Positions 1-5,073 of a DNA stretch of 6,876 bases are shown here, piece by piece. Below the pieces are notes generated by a model. It was not told where the DNA came from. It saw only the letters and a program-made list of their open reading frames with translations, and searched no databases. Origin of the DNA: Pseudofrankia asymbiotica (GTDB taxonomy: Bacteria > Actinomycetota > Actinomycetes > Frankiales > Frankiaceae); the NCBI RefSeq assembly GCF_001983105.1, contig NZ_MOMC01000007.1:1-6876 (forward strand), given 5' to 3'. Both the position numbers and the translations under genes were made by a program. Position 1 is the stretch's first letter; every line of letters starts with the position of its first letter.

Positions 1-513
1 CAGGGCGGGTCGACGGGCTCGTTCGGTGGCGGTGGCGCTCAGGGCGGGTCGACCGGTTCCTTTGGCCGGGGCGGTGGCGCCCAGGGTGGGTCGACGGGCT
101 CGTTCGGTGGCGGCGGCGCCCAGGGTGGATCGACGGGCTCGTTCGGTGGCGGTGGCGCCCAGGGTGGGTCGACCGGTTCCTTTGGCCGGGGCGGCGGCGC
201 TCAGGGCGGGTCGACGGGCTCGTTCGGTGGCGGCGGCGGTGCCCAGGGCGGGTCGACCGGCTCGTTCGGTGGCGGCGGCGGTGCCCAGGGCGGGTCGACC
301 GGTTCCTTCGGTGGTGGCGGTGCCCAGGGTGGGTCGACCGGCTCGTTCGGTGGTGGCGGCGGTGCGCAGGGCGGGTCGACCGGCTCGTTCGGTGGTGGCG
401 GCGGTGCCCAGGGCGGGTCGACCGGTTCCTTCGGTGGTGGCGGTGCCCAGGGTGGGTCGACCGGCTCGTTCGGTGGCGGCGGTGCCCAGGGTGGGTCGAC
501 GGGCTCGTTCGAC
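1..513 (+). repeat. Coding tandem repeat array, 39/42-bp units, 13 copies
   Basis: Units begin with CAGGG at 1, 40, 82, 121, 160, 202, 244, 286, 325, 367, 409, 448 and 487, so spacings are 39 or 42 bp and the frame is always kept. Length differences come from one extra glycine codon in the G-run. Twelve of 13 units contain GGGTCGAC; the unit at 121 has GGATCGAC. Units 2, 5, 8 and 11 (40, 160, 286, 409) share the variant ACCGGTTCCTT where the others have GGCTCGTT. This is a three-unit higher-order repeat of about 120-126 bp, which points to growth by duplication of trimer blocks. The array continues to the left edge, so the true copy number is not known. Confidence 0.95.
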
Positions 514-516
514 TGA
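1..516 (+). CDS. Glycine-rich tandem-repeat protein, 3' part (5' end outside window)
   Basis: Frame 1 is open from the first base to the TGA at 514-516 and gives 171 residues, all repeat. There are 13 units of 13 or 14 residues with the pattern QGGSTGSFGGGGA. Two units (from 40 and 160) carry an Arg, reading SFGRGGGA. The last unit stops after STGSFD, so there is no distinct C-terminal domain. This frame is chosen over the Arg/Pro-rich overlapping frame because the complete gene at 975-1730 uses the same peptide repeat behind a signal peptide. No start, signal or N-terminal domain is visible here. By analogy with its neighbour I infer an exported, flexible, low-complexity surface or matrix protein. 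Its function is unknown. No cysteines or catalytic motifs are present. A hairpin 44 bp after the stop may end its transcript. Confidence 0.82.
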   Translation, partial: QGGSTGSFGGGGAQGGSTGSFGRGGGAQGGSTGSFGGGGAQGGSTGSFGGGGAQGGSTGSFGRGGGAQGGSTGSFGGGGGAQGGSTGSFGGGGGAQGGSTGSFGGGGAQGGSTGSFGGGGGAQGGSTGSFGGGGGAQGGSTGSFGGGGAQGGSTGSFGGGGAQGGSTGSFD

Positions 517-559
517 TCTAACCCGCGGCGCCAAAGTCCTCCCGATGGGTCCTTGACGG

Positions 560-617
560 CAGCCCTCCACTTCCCCCTACCTGAACGCGGTAGAACAGGG
601 GGTGAAGTGGAGGGCTG
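560..617 (+). terminator. Long hairpin after the first repeat gene, possible terminator or attenuator
   Basis: Positions 560-572 pair perfectly with 605-617 (13 bp, CAGCCCTCCACTT with AAGTGGAGGGCTG). C573 can pair with G604, and 574-577 pair with 599-602 past a single bulged T603. Inside this, TACC at 578-581 pairs with GGTA at 589-592 around a 7-nt loop. The stem starts 44 bp after the TGA at 514-516. The bases after it (TTGTCTGCG) are only weakly T-rich, so it is not a classic intrinsic terminator, but GC-rich actinobacteria often use such hairpins. It could also be a processed or protective 3' structure, or part of the next gene's leader. Confidence 0.6.
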
Positions 618-744
618 TTGTCTGCGCCGACAGTGGTGAAATGTCGCCATCTATTCTGATGCCGCCGTGACTGTGGATTGTTTTCCGCCGACGGGATGCC
701 GGGAGTGGTCCTTCGTGTCGATGTTGTTGTCTGCCCGCGCTCCC

Positions 745-777
745 GCGGATGCGCAGGAGAGACGGGGGCGCATCCGC
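745..777. repeat. Perfect 10-bp inverted repeat (hairpin)
   Basis: GCGGATGCGC at 745-754 is the exact reverse complement of GCGCATCCGC at 768-777, with a 13-nt spacer containing AGGAGAG. In RNA this would be a stable stem. Its role is unknown; it could be a leader structure of the gene at 975 or an operator half-site pair. Confidence 0.5.
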
Positions 778-923
778 CAACCGCCGTGGTCTCAACAAAC
801 AAGGCGGTGTACAGGAAATGCCCCGATGGTGTCGAGTGCTCGATTTCCCTGTCTTGAGTCGGTATCCCAAAATTCTCCCGCGACACGCCGGCCACTGTGG
901 GGCCGGCTGTTTCGACAGGCCAA

Positions 924-933
924 TAACTATCAT
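924..933 (+). promoter_or_regulatory. Possible -10 region for the second repeat gene
   Basis: TAACTATCAT is one of few A/T-rich blocks near the gene and fits a loose TANNNT -10. It would put the transcript start near 940 and give a leader of about 35 nt. No convincing -35 is seen at the right distance (TTCGAC at 911-916 is too close), so this is tentative. Confidence 0.25.
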
Positions 934-943
934 CCTGCCGAGG

Positions 944-955
944 GGATCTAGATCC
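944..955. promoter_or_regulatory. 12-bp perfect palindrome, possible operator
   Basis: GGATCTAGATCC reads the same on both strands and lies 19 bp before the ATG at 975, just downstream of the tentative -10. The position would suit a repressor site. Chance occurrence cannot be excluded, since a 12-bp palindrome is short. Confidence 0.3.
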
Positions 956-974
956 GTCGTCGAGCGGGAAAAAC

Positions 975-1730
975 ATGATTCTGAAGAAGAGTCGGGCTAT
1001 TCTGTGGCTGGTCGGCGGGATGTCTGCTGTCGCCGTCCTGTCCGCGGCGCCCGCGAGCGCCGATGCGGCAACAACAGTCGAGTCGGATTCAAACAGCCTG
1101 GCAGTACCGGGGAGGCCGCCGGACGATGGCCTGTCGATCATGAGGGAGGCGGTGCCAGTAGGACTGGGCTCCGGGAACTGGTGGAAAATCCCGAGTGACT
1201 CGGGCATCTCGATATTCTTTCTCGGTAACACCGCGATCAGTATCGGCGGCCCAACCAACGCGTTCGGACCGGGAGCTCGAGCTCAGGGTGGGTCGACTGG
1301 TTCCTTCGGAAACGGAGGCGCCCAGGGTGGGTCGACCGGCTCCTTTGGGAACGGCGTCGCCCAGGGTGGCTCGACCGGCTCGTTCGGAAATAATGGTACC
1401 CAGGGCGGGTCCACCGGGCCCTTCGGACTGGAAGGTCCCGCCGGCGACGGTGCGGCCGGCACGTTCGGGCCGAACGACATCGTCAGGGACGACACCCAGG
1501 TCGGGTCCACCGATTCCGTCGGATCGATAGAGCCTGTCAGCGACGGTGCGACCAGCGCGTCCGGACCGGAAGACCGCGCTCAGGGTGCTCTGACGGCCGT
1601 CGCCAGTGGAAGCCAGGAAGCTGGAAGCTCCACGAACCTTGTCGTCGTCGGAGGCCGTGGCATGACGGCCAACGAGGCTGTCTACAACTTTCTGACGCTT
1701 TTGCCCGTTATGCACTCGCTGGGAATATAA
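975..1730 (+). CDS. Secreted glycine-rich repeat protein, paralogue of the gene at 1-516
   Basis: The protein has 251 residues. Residues 1-31 look like a Sec signal peptide: positive K4, K5 and R7, a hydrophobic core around 8-25, and candidate cleavage after ASA (29) or ADA (31). Residues about 32-103 are not repetitive. From residue 104 four 13-residue units follow (QGGSTGSFGNGGA-like). After them come decayed copies such as QVGSTDSVG near residue 175 and AQGALT near 202, then a Ser/Gly-rich stretch. The unique tail (about 218-251) holds a hydrophobic NLVVVGG and a final segment ending in LLPVMHSLGI. Mature protein has no cysteines. The ribosome binding site is poor (GAGCGGG at 962-968, AAAAAC before ATG), so a start at Met16 is conceivable but would lose the charged n-region. 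Function is unknown. Shared repeats show it is related to the upstream gene by duplication or repeat exchange. I infer an extracellular or cell-surface protein. Confidence 0.8.
   Translation: MILKKSRAILWLVGGMSAVAVLSAAPASADAATTVESDSNSLAVPGRPPDDGLSIMREAVPVGLGSGNWWKIPSDSGISIFFLGNTAISIGGPTNAFGPGARAQGGSTGSFGNGGAQGGSTGSFGNGVAQGGSTGSFGNNGTQGGSTGPFGLEGPAGDGAAGTFGPNDIVRDDTQVGSTDSVGSIEPVSDGATSASGPEDRAQGALTAVASGSQEAGSSTNLVVVGGRGMTANEAVYNFLTLLPVMHSLGI
1284..1439 (+). repeat. Four 39-bp coding repeats, same family as the array at 1-513
   Basis: Units start at 1284, 1323, 1362 and 1401 with exact 39-bp spacing and encode QGGSTGSFG (QGGSTGPFG in the last). At DNA level they closely match the upstream array, for example CAGGGTGGGTCGAC. 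They differ after the core, having GGAAACGGAGG where the upstream array has GGTGGTGG. Units decay toward the 3' side, as expected when only the array centre is kept uniform. Confidence 0.9.
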
Positions 1731-1747
1731 GTCGGAAACGGCGGGGC

Positions 1748-1798
1748 GTCGGGCGCCTGAGGGCCCTCTGATCGGTCGGGCCTGAACCGGCGCCTGAC
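1748..1798 (+). terminator. GC-rich hairpin after the second repeat gene
   Basis: GTCGGGCGCC (1748-1757) pairs with GGCGCCTGAC (1789-1798) over 10 bp with one G-U. Inside, GGCCC at 1762-1766 pairs with GGGCC at 1778-1782. The structure begins 17 bp after the TAA at 1728-1730 and has no U-tract. Its position suggests a terminator of the repeat gene, separating it from the glyA transcript. Confidence 0.5.
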
Positions 1799-1979
1799 GG
1801 CCGCGTGTGTGCTGGCGGCGGCGGGCGCGTCGCCGGACTTGCCCGCGCGACCGGCCGGCGGTACCGGGGCGGCGGCAGCTGTCCGGCCACCTCGGCGCGC
1901 CGCCGGACCAGGCCGTGGCCGGCCCGGCCCTGGCCCGGTGCGCGGGCCGGGCGTGGATCGCCCGCCGCGGACGACCGGC
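1799..1979. other. GC-rich spacer upstream of the glyA promoter, no gene seen
   Basis: Open frames here are compositional and lead into glyA only because stop codons are rare at this GC content. A 6-bp hairpin GGCCCG-GTGCG-CGGGCC sits at 1932-1948. No ribosome binding site or recognisable protein is present. Confidence 0.5.
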
Positions 1980-1985
1980 TAGAAT
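1980..1985 (+). promoter_or_regulatory. -10 box of the glyA/riboswitch transcript
   Basis: TAGAAT is a near-consensus -10 (TATAAT with one change) in an otherwise GC-rich region. It would place the transcript start at about 1991-1993, immediately before the first riboswitch helix at 1994. A -35 is not clear: TGGATC at 1954-1959 is weak and 20 bp away. The match with the aptamer start is the main support. Confidence 0.6.
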
Positions 1986-1993
1986 CGAGCCCA

Positions 1994-2069
1994 GTCGTGA
2001 CTGGCGTGCAAGGGTGGATTCAACCACCGGGGAGCGACCGAACGGCACGGCACCGTGCGCCTGGGTGCC
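1994..2069 (+). ncRNA. ZTP (pfl-type) riboswitch aptamer in the glyA leader
   Basis: The conserved pfl/ZTP elements occur in order. P1 is GUCG 1994-1997 with CGAC 2035-2038. It is followed by the invariant-looking UGACUGGCG (1998-2006). P2 is GGUGG 2013-2017 with CCACC 2024-2028, followed by GGGGAGCGAC. After a short linker, P3 is GGCACC 2049-2054 with GGUGCC 2064-2069. Its loop carries CGCC (2058-2061), which can form the known pseudoknot with GGCG (2003-2006). ZTP riboswitches sense ZTP/ZMP (AICAR nucleotides), which accumulate when 10-formyl-tetrahydrofolate is short, and raise expression of folate and purine genes. glyA is an established target class. Identification is from memory of the consensus; a covariance-model search was not run. 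Confidence 0.92.
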
Positions 2070-2184
2070 ACCGACGGACAACGCCTGCCCGCACGCGGAT
2101 CGGCCGTCGGCGGCTCACACAGACCACCTGGCGGCGACGTGTGGACGCGGACGGGCCGGGCAGCCACATCCTGGAGGTCTCCCC
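2070..2184 (+). promoter_or_regulatory. Riboswitch expression platform and glyA ribosome binding site
   Basis: About 115 nt separate the aptamer from the glyA ATG. The SD GGAGG (2173-2177) is 7 nt before ATG 2185 and fixes the start. No U-tract terminator is seen, which favours translational control. AGACCACCTG (2121-2130) can pair imperfectly with CUGGAGGUCU (2171-2180), covering four of five SD bases. Alternatives such as GTGTGG 2139-2144 with CCACAT 2164-2169 could compete. A perfect 7-bp inverted repeat (2071-2077 with 2104-2110) directly follows the aptamer. The switching mechanism is my inference. Confidence 0.55.
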
Positions 2185-3447
2185 ATGCACCAGCCACTCA
2201 TCAAGCACCTGGCCAGCGCCGACCCGGAGATCGCGAACCTGGTCGAGTCCGAGGCCCAGCGGCAGTATGAGAAGATTCGCCTCATCGCGTCGGAGAACTA
2301 CGTCTCCACCGCCGTTCTCGAGGCGGCGGGCACCATCCTGACGAACAAGTACTCCGAGGGCTACGTCGGCAAGCGGTACTACGAGGGCCAGCAGTTCATC
2401 GACCCGATCGAGACACTGGCCATCGAGCGGGCCAAGTCGCTGTTCGGCGTCGAGCACGCCAACGTCCAGCCCTACTCCGGCTCGCCGGCCAACCTCGCCG
2501 TCTACCTGGCCTTCCTGCAGCCGGGCGACACCGTCATGGGCATGGCGCTGCCGATGGGCGGCCACCTCACCCACGGCTGGTCAGTCTCCGCCACCGGCAA
2601 GTGGTTCCGCTCGGTGCGTTACACCGTCCGCCAGGACACCGGGCGCGTCGACATGGACGAGGTCCGCCAGCTCGCGCTCGCCGAGCGCCCGAAGGTCATC
2701 TTCTGCGGCGGAACCGCGATCCCGCGCACGATCGACTTCCCGGCGTTCGCCGAGATCGCCCGCGAGGTCGGCGCGGTCCTGGCCGCCGACATCGCGCACA
2801 TCGCCGGCCTGATCGCCGGCGGCGCGCACCCGTCGCCGGTCGGCCACGCCCCCGTCATCTCGACCACGACCCACAAGACGCTGCGCGGCCCGCGCGGCGC
2901 GATGCTGATGACCGACGCCGCCCACGCCTCGGCGATCGACAAGGCCGTCTTCCCCGGCCTGCAGGGCGGCCCGCACAACCACACCACCGCGGCGATCGCC
3001 GTCGCGCTGCGCGAGGCGGCCACCGCGGACTTCAGGACATACGCCCACCAGATCGTCGCGAACGCGGCGGCGCTGGCCGAGGGGCTCGCCGAGCGCGGCT
3101 TCGACCTCGTCTCCGGCGGCACCGACAACCACCTGATCCTCGTCGACCTCACCAGCAAGGGCATCGGCGGCAAGCCCGCCGCCCAGGCGCTCGACCGGGC
3201 CGGCATCGAGCTGAACTACAACGCCGTCCCGTACGACACCCGCAAGCCGTTCGACCCGTCCGGCCTGCGCCTGGGTACCGCCGCCGTCACCACCCGCGGC
3301 ATGGGCCCCGAGCAGATGCGCCAGATCGCCGCCTGGATCGACCAGGCGGTCAAGGCCGCCGCCGACGACGACGAGGCCGCCCTCGCCCAGATCGCCGGCG
3401 AGGTCCGCGACCTCACCGCCGGCTACCCCATGCCCGGCTGGGCGTAG
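2185..3447 (+). CDS. glyA: Serine hydroxymethyltransferase (divergent GlyA type)
   Basis: This 420-aa PLP enzyme interconverts serine plus tetrahydrofolate with glycine plus 5,10-methylene-tetrahydrofolate in the cytoplasm, feeding one-carbon units to purines, thymidylate and methionine. The PLP lysine is K231 in TTTHKTLRGPRG. Other conserved points are SENY (36-39), NKYSEGY with E58, RYY (64-66), SGS (98-100), GGHLTHG with H127, D202 in ADIAHIAGL, SGGTDNHL (310-317) and R362 in SGLRLGT. Length is normal. The start at 2185 is set by GGAGG 7 nt upstream and matches family N-termini; the frame opens further upstream only by composition. Unusual for GlyA: PYSGSPAN instead of PHSGSQAN, LPMGGH instead of LAHGGH, GTAIPR where GlyA has SAY, and NYN instead of NKN. 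These suggest a distinct actinobacterial SHMT subgroup. It has its own ZTP-riboswitch leader and terminator, so it is probably transcribed alone. Confidence 0.95.
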   Translation: MHQPLIKHLASADPEIANLVESEAQRQYEKIRLIASENYVSTAVLEAAGTILTNKYSEGYVGKRYYEGQQFIDPIETLAIERAKSLFGVEHANVQPYSGSPANLAVYLAFLQPGDTVMGMALPMGGHLTHGWSVSATGKWFRSVRYTVRQDTGRVDMDEVRQLALAERPKVIFCGGTAIPRTIDFPAFAEIAREVGAVLAADIAHIAGLIAGGAHPSPVGHAPVISTTTHKTLRGPRGAMLMTDAAHASAIDKAVFPGLQGGPHNHTTAAIAVALREAATADFRTYAHQIVANAAALAEGLAERGFDLVSGGTDNHLILVDLTSKGIGGKPAAQALDRAGIELNYNAVPYDTRKPFDPSGLRLGTAAVTTRGMGPEQMRQIAAWIDQAVKAAADDDEAALAQIAGEVRDLTAGYPMPGWA

Positions 3448-3459
3448 GCGCCCGTCAAG

Positions 3460-3510
3460 GAACGACGCGTCCGGCCGCCAGGCATCCCGCCTGGCGGCCG
3501 GACGCCGTTC
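3460..3510. terminator. Strong bidirectional terminator hairpin between convergent genes
   Basis: CGTCCGGCCGCCAGGC (3468-3483) is a perfect 16-bp match to its reverse complement at 3489-3504 with an ATCCC loop. The stem can extend through GAACG (3460-3464) with CGTTC (3506-3510) past a small bulge. It lies 12 bp after the glyA stop and just before the stop of the - strand gene at 3520, so it can serve both transcripts. A U-tract is lacking, as is usual at this GC content. Confidence 0.8.
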
Positions 3511-3519
3511 GTCTGTGCC

Positions 3520-5073
3520 CTAGTCGCGGATGACGGCCTTGGTGCGCATCAGGAACTCACCGAGGTAGCTGTCGTGCGGGACGTCGGGACGCATCCAGTA
3601 GGTCGGGTGATCGCCGAGGTAGACGTTGCTGATCGACGGGTCGTCGACCAGCCGGTCCACCAGCCGGGCGTCCTCGGTGATCGCGGTGAGCACCAGTGTG
3701 TCGCGCAGCGGCCCGGCGCCGTCCTTCGCCGACCACGGCGCCACCCAGACGCACGGGAAGCCCAGCTCGATGCCGGTCTGGGGCGCGTCGGGGCGGTCGA
3801 CCTGGAAGACCGCCGGGCGCAGCACGGCGCCGCCGCCGGGCAGCGGGTCGACGATCCCGTCGCCGCCGAGGCGCGGGGTGGCGTCACCGGCGTGGTCGAG
3901 CAGGTACTTCTCCACCGCCCGGGCCGTCTGGACCGGCTGGGTGGGCAGCACCGCCCCCTCGTCCTCCGGCGGCAGGCTCGGGATCGCGGCCAGCCGCTCG
4001 GCCAGTGCCTCGGCCAGCGGCGTCGGGTCACCCTCGACGTAGACCGCGGTCGTGTTCACGCACGCGGTACCGCCCTCGTCGGCCACCGAGTCGACGATCA
4101 TGTCCAGGTGCGGCCGCCAGTCCCCGCCGGAGACGAGGATCTTCGACCGGCCGGGCCCCTGCGGCAGCACCGTGCCGTCATGGGCGTACTTGTGGACCAC
4201 CTCGTCGCCGCCGTAGGCCATCGACAGGTCCGCGGCCCGCAGGATGTCGTCGGCGACGGTGCGGTCGGTCGGCAGGAGCACCACCTGGTCGTCGCCGAAG
4301 CCGGCGTCGCGCAGCGCGGTGATCAGCCGGTACGGGGTCAGCGGCTCGCGGCGTGACGGCCGGACGGCGACCCGGTAGCCGAGCGCCAGCGCCTCCGGCC
4401 ACAGTGAGTGCACCCCTGGGTGGTTGCCGGCCGCGTGGACGGCGAAGACCTCGGCGCGTCGGGTCCACACCGCGCGTCCCTCGCGGGTCGCCGGGTCCCG
4501 CCAGCTCTCGACGGCGGCCATGGGGCGGGCACACCCGGCGTCATGGCCGGCGCCGGCCACGCTGCGCGCGATTCCCCGCGCGGCCGAGCGCACCACGGAG
4601 ATCGGCATCCCGGACATCCGGCTCACCAGGTGGGTGTACTCGTCGGTCGGGATTCCGGCCGGCGCGCCGTGCTCGAACGCCTCGGCGGCGCGGGCCAGCG
4701 CCGCGAGCCGCTCCTCGGCCGGCATGGTCTCCGCCTTGCGCAGCGCGGCCATCGCCCGGTGCACGAAGAGGCGGGGGACCAGGCTGAGCTCGGCCATCGG
4801 CGCGCCGGCAACGTCGCTGATCGTCAGCCGCTCCCGCGACCGGAACGGCCCGTTCGGCCCGAGCGCGTCCAGCTTGAGAGGATCGGGCCTGACGGCCGTG
4901 CCGGGAGTGACCCCGGCGGGAGCCGCCCGTCCAGCGGAGGCCGTGGCGGGCCCGGTGGAGGGCCCCTTGCCGGTGCTGGTGCCGGTGCCGGTGGCGGTGT
5001 TGACACCGCTGGCGGTGGCGGCGCGGCTCGCGGTGGCGGGCGGGTTCGCGCCGGCGCCGCTCGGTCCGGTCAT
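3520..5073 (-). CDS. LuxC-like acyl reductase (aldehyde dehydrogenase superfamily)
   Basis: The 517-aa protein resembles LuxC acyl-CoA/acyl-protein reductases, which make aldehydes from activated acyl groups with NADPH. The probable nucleophile is C338 in EGGTACVNTT. The cofactor-binding region is NHPGVHSLWPEALALGYRVA..PSRREPLTP (217-247), followed by LPTD (267-270), YGGDE (287-291) and a late ELGFPCVWVAP (436-446). Residues 1 to about 60 are a Thr/Ala/Gly/Pro-rich, probably disordered tail, partly coded by a hexanucleotide repeat. The LuxC-like domain starts after it. The start is supported by GAGGGGG at 5081-5087, 7 nt upstream, and by a TGATG overlap with the stop of the preceding adenylating enzyme, which implies translational coupling and partnership. 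The substrate is unknown. The assignment to the ALDH fold is firm and to the LuxC branch likely; exact function is inferred from the pair. Confidence 0.82.
   Translation of the reverse strand: MTGPSGAGANPPATASRAATASGVNTATGTGTSTGKGPSTGPATASAGRAAPAGVTPGTAVRPDPLKLDALGPNGPFRSRERLTISDVAGAPMAELSLVPRLFVHRAMAALRKAETMPAEERLAALARAAEAFEHGAPAGIPTDEYTHLVSRMSGMPISVVRSAARGIARSVAGAGHDAGCARPMAAVESWRDPATREGRAVWTRRAEVFAVHAAGNHPGVHSLWPEALALGYRVAVRPSRREPLTPYRLITALRDAGFGDDQVVLLPTDRTVADDILRAADLSMAYGGDEVVHKYAHDGTVLPQGPGRSKILVSGGDWRPHLDMIVDSVADEGGTACVNTTAVYVEGDPTPLAEALAERLAAIPSLPPEDEGAVLPTQPVQTARAVEKYLLDHAGDATPRLGGDGIVDPLPGGGAVLRPAVFQVDRPDAPQTGIELGFPCVWVAPWSAKDGAGPLRDTLVLTAITEDARLVDRLVDDPSISNVYLGDHPTYWMRPDVPHDSYLGEFLMRTKAVIRD
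4972..5001. repeat. Imperfect hexanucleotide repeat coding the LuxC-like N-terminal tail
   Basis: Five GGTGNN units (GGTGCT, GGTGCC, GGTGCC, GGTGGC, GGTGTT) occur on the + strand. On the coding strand they give the alternating Thr-Gly/Thr-Ser stretch at residues about 25-34. Gain or loss of units keeps the frame, so tail length can vary between strains. Confidence 0.7.

Larger units (their letters stand above)
618..974. other. Intergenic region upstream of the second repeat gene, no convincing gene
   Basis: This stretch of about 357 bp is visibly less GC-rich than the rest of the window. The open frames crossing it have Arg/Ser/Pro-rich, non-conserved-looking translations and no ribosome binding site, so I do not call a gene. 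It holds a perfect 10-bp inverted repeat (745-754 with 768-777) whose loop contains AGGAGAG, a small palindrome TCGAG-TG-CTCGA at 832-843, an A/T-rich TAACTATCAT at 924-933 that could be a -10 region, and the 12-bp palindrome at 944-955. It probably carries the promoter and control sites of the gene at 975. Confidence 0.55.

Noticed and set aside
1..513. CRISPR-like regular spacing
   Set aside because: Units are contiguous, in-frame and nearly identical throughout, with no unique spacers. This is a protein-coding tandem repeat.
26..556. Arg/Val/Ala-rich frame overlapping the repeat array
   Set aside because: It is a shifted reading of the same repeat units, with no start signal and no counterpart in the complete paralogue.
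201..650. Antisense open frame with Pro-rich PPWAPPPPPNEPVD repeats
   Set aside because: It is the exact mirror of the Gly-rich repeat array; stop codons are absent because of the repeat composition. It has no ribosome binding site, and only the + strand frame reappears behind a signal peptide at 975.
667..951. 94-aa + strand open frame between the repeat genes
   Set aside because: It has a GTG start without a Shine-Dalgarno, random-looking Arg/Ser composition, overlap with several inverted repeats, and no recognisable domain.
1089..2081. 330-aa antisense frame
   Set aside because: It spans the second repeat gene, a hairpin, the glyA promoter and the riboswitch. Arg-rich composition is typical of a shadow frame at high GC.
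1807..2184. N-terminal extension of the glyA frame
   Set aside because: It runs through the promoter, the ZTP aptamer and the SD. The family N-terminus and GGAGG spacing fix the start at 2185.
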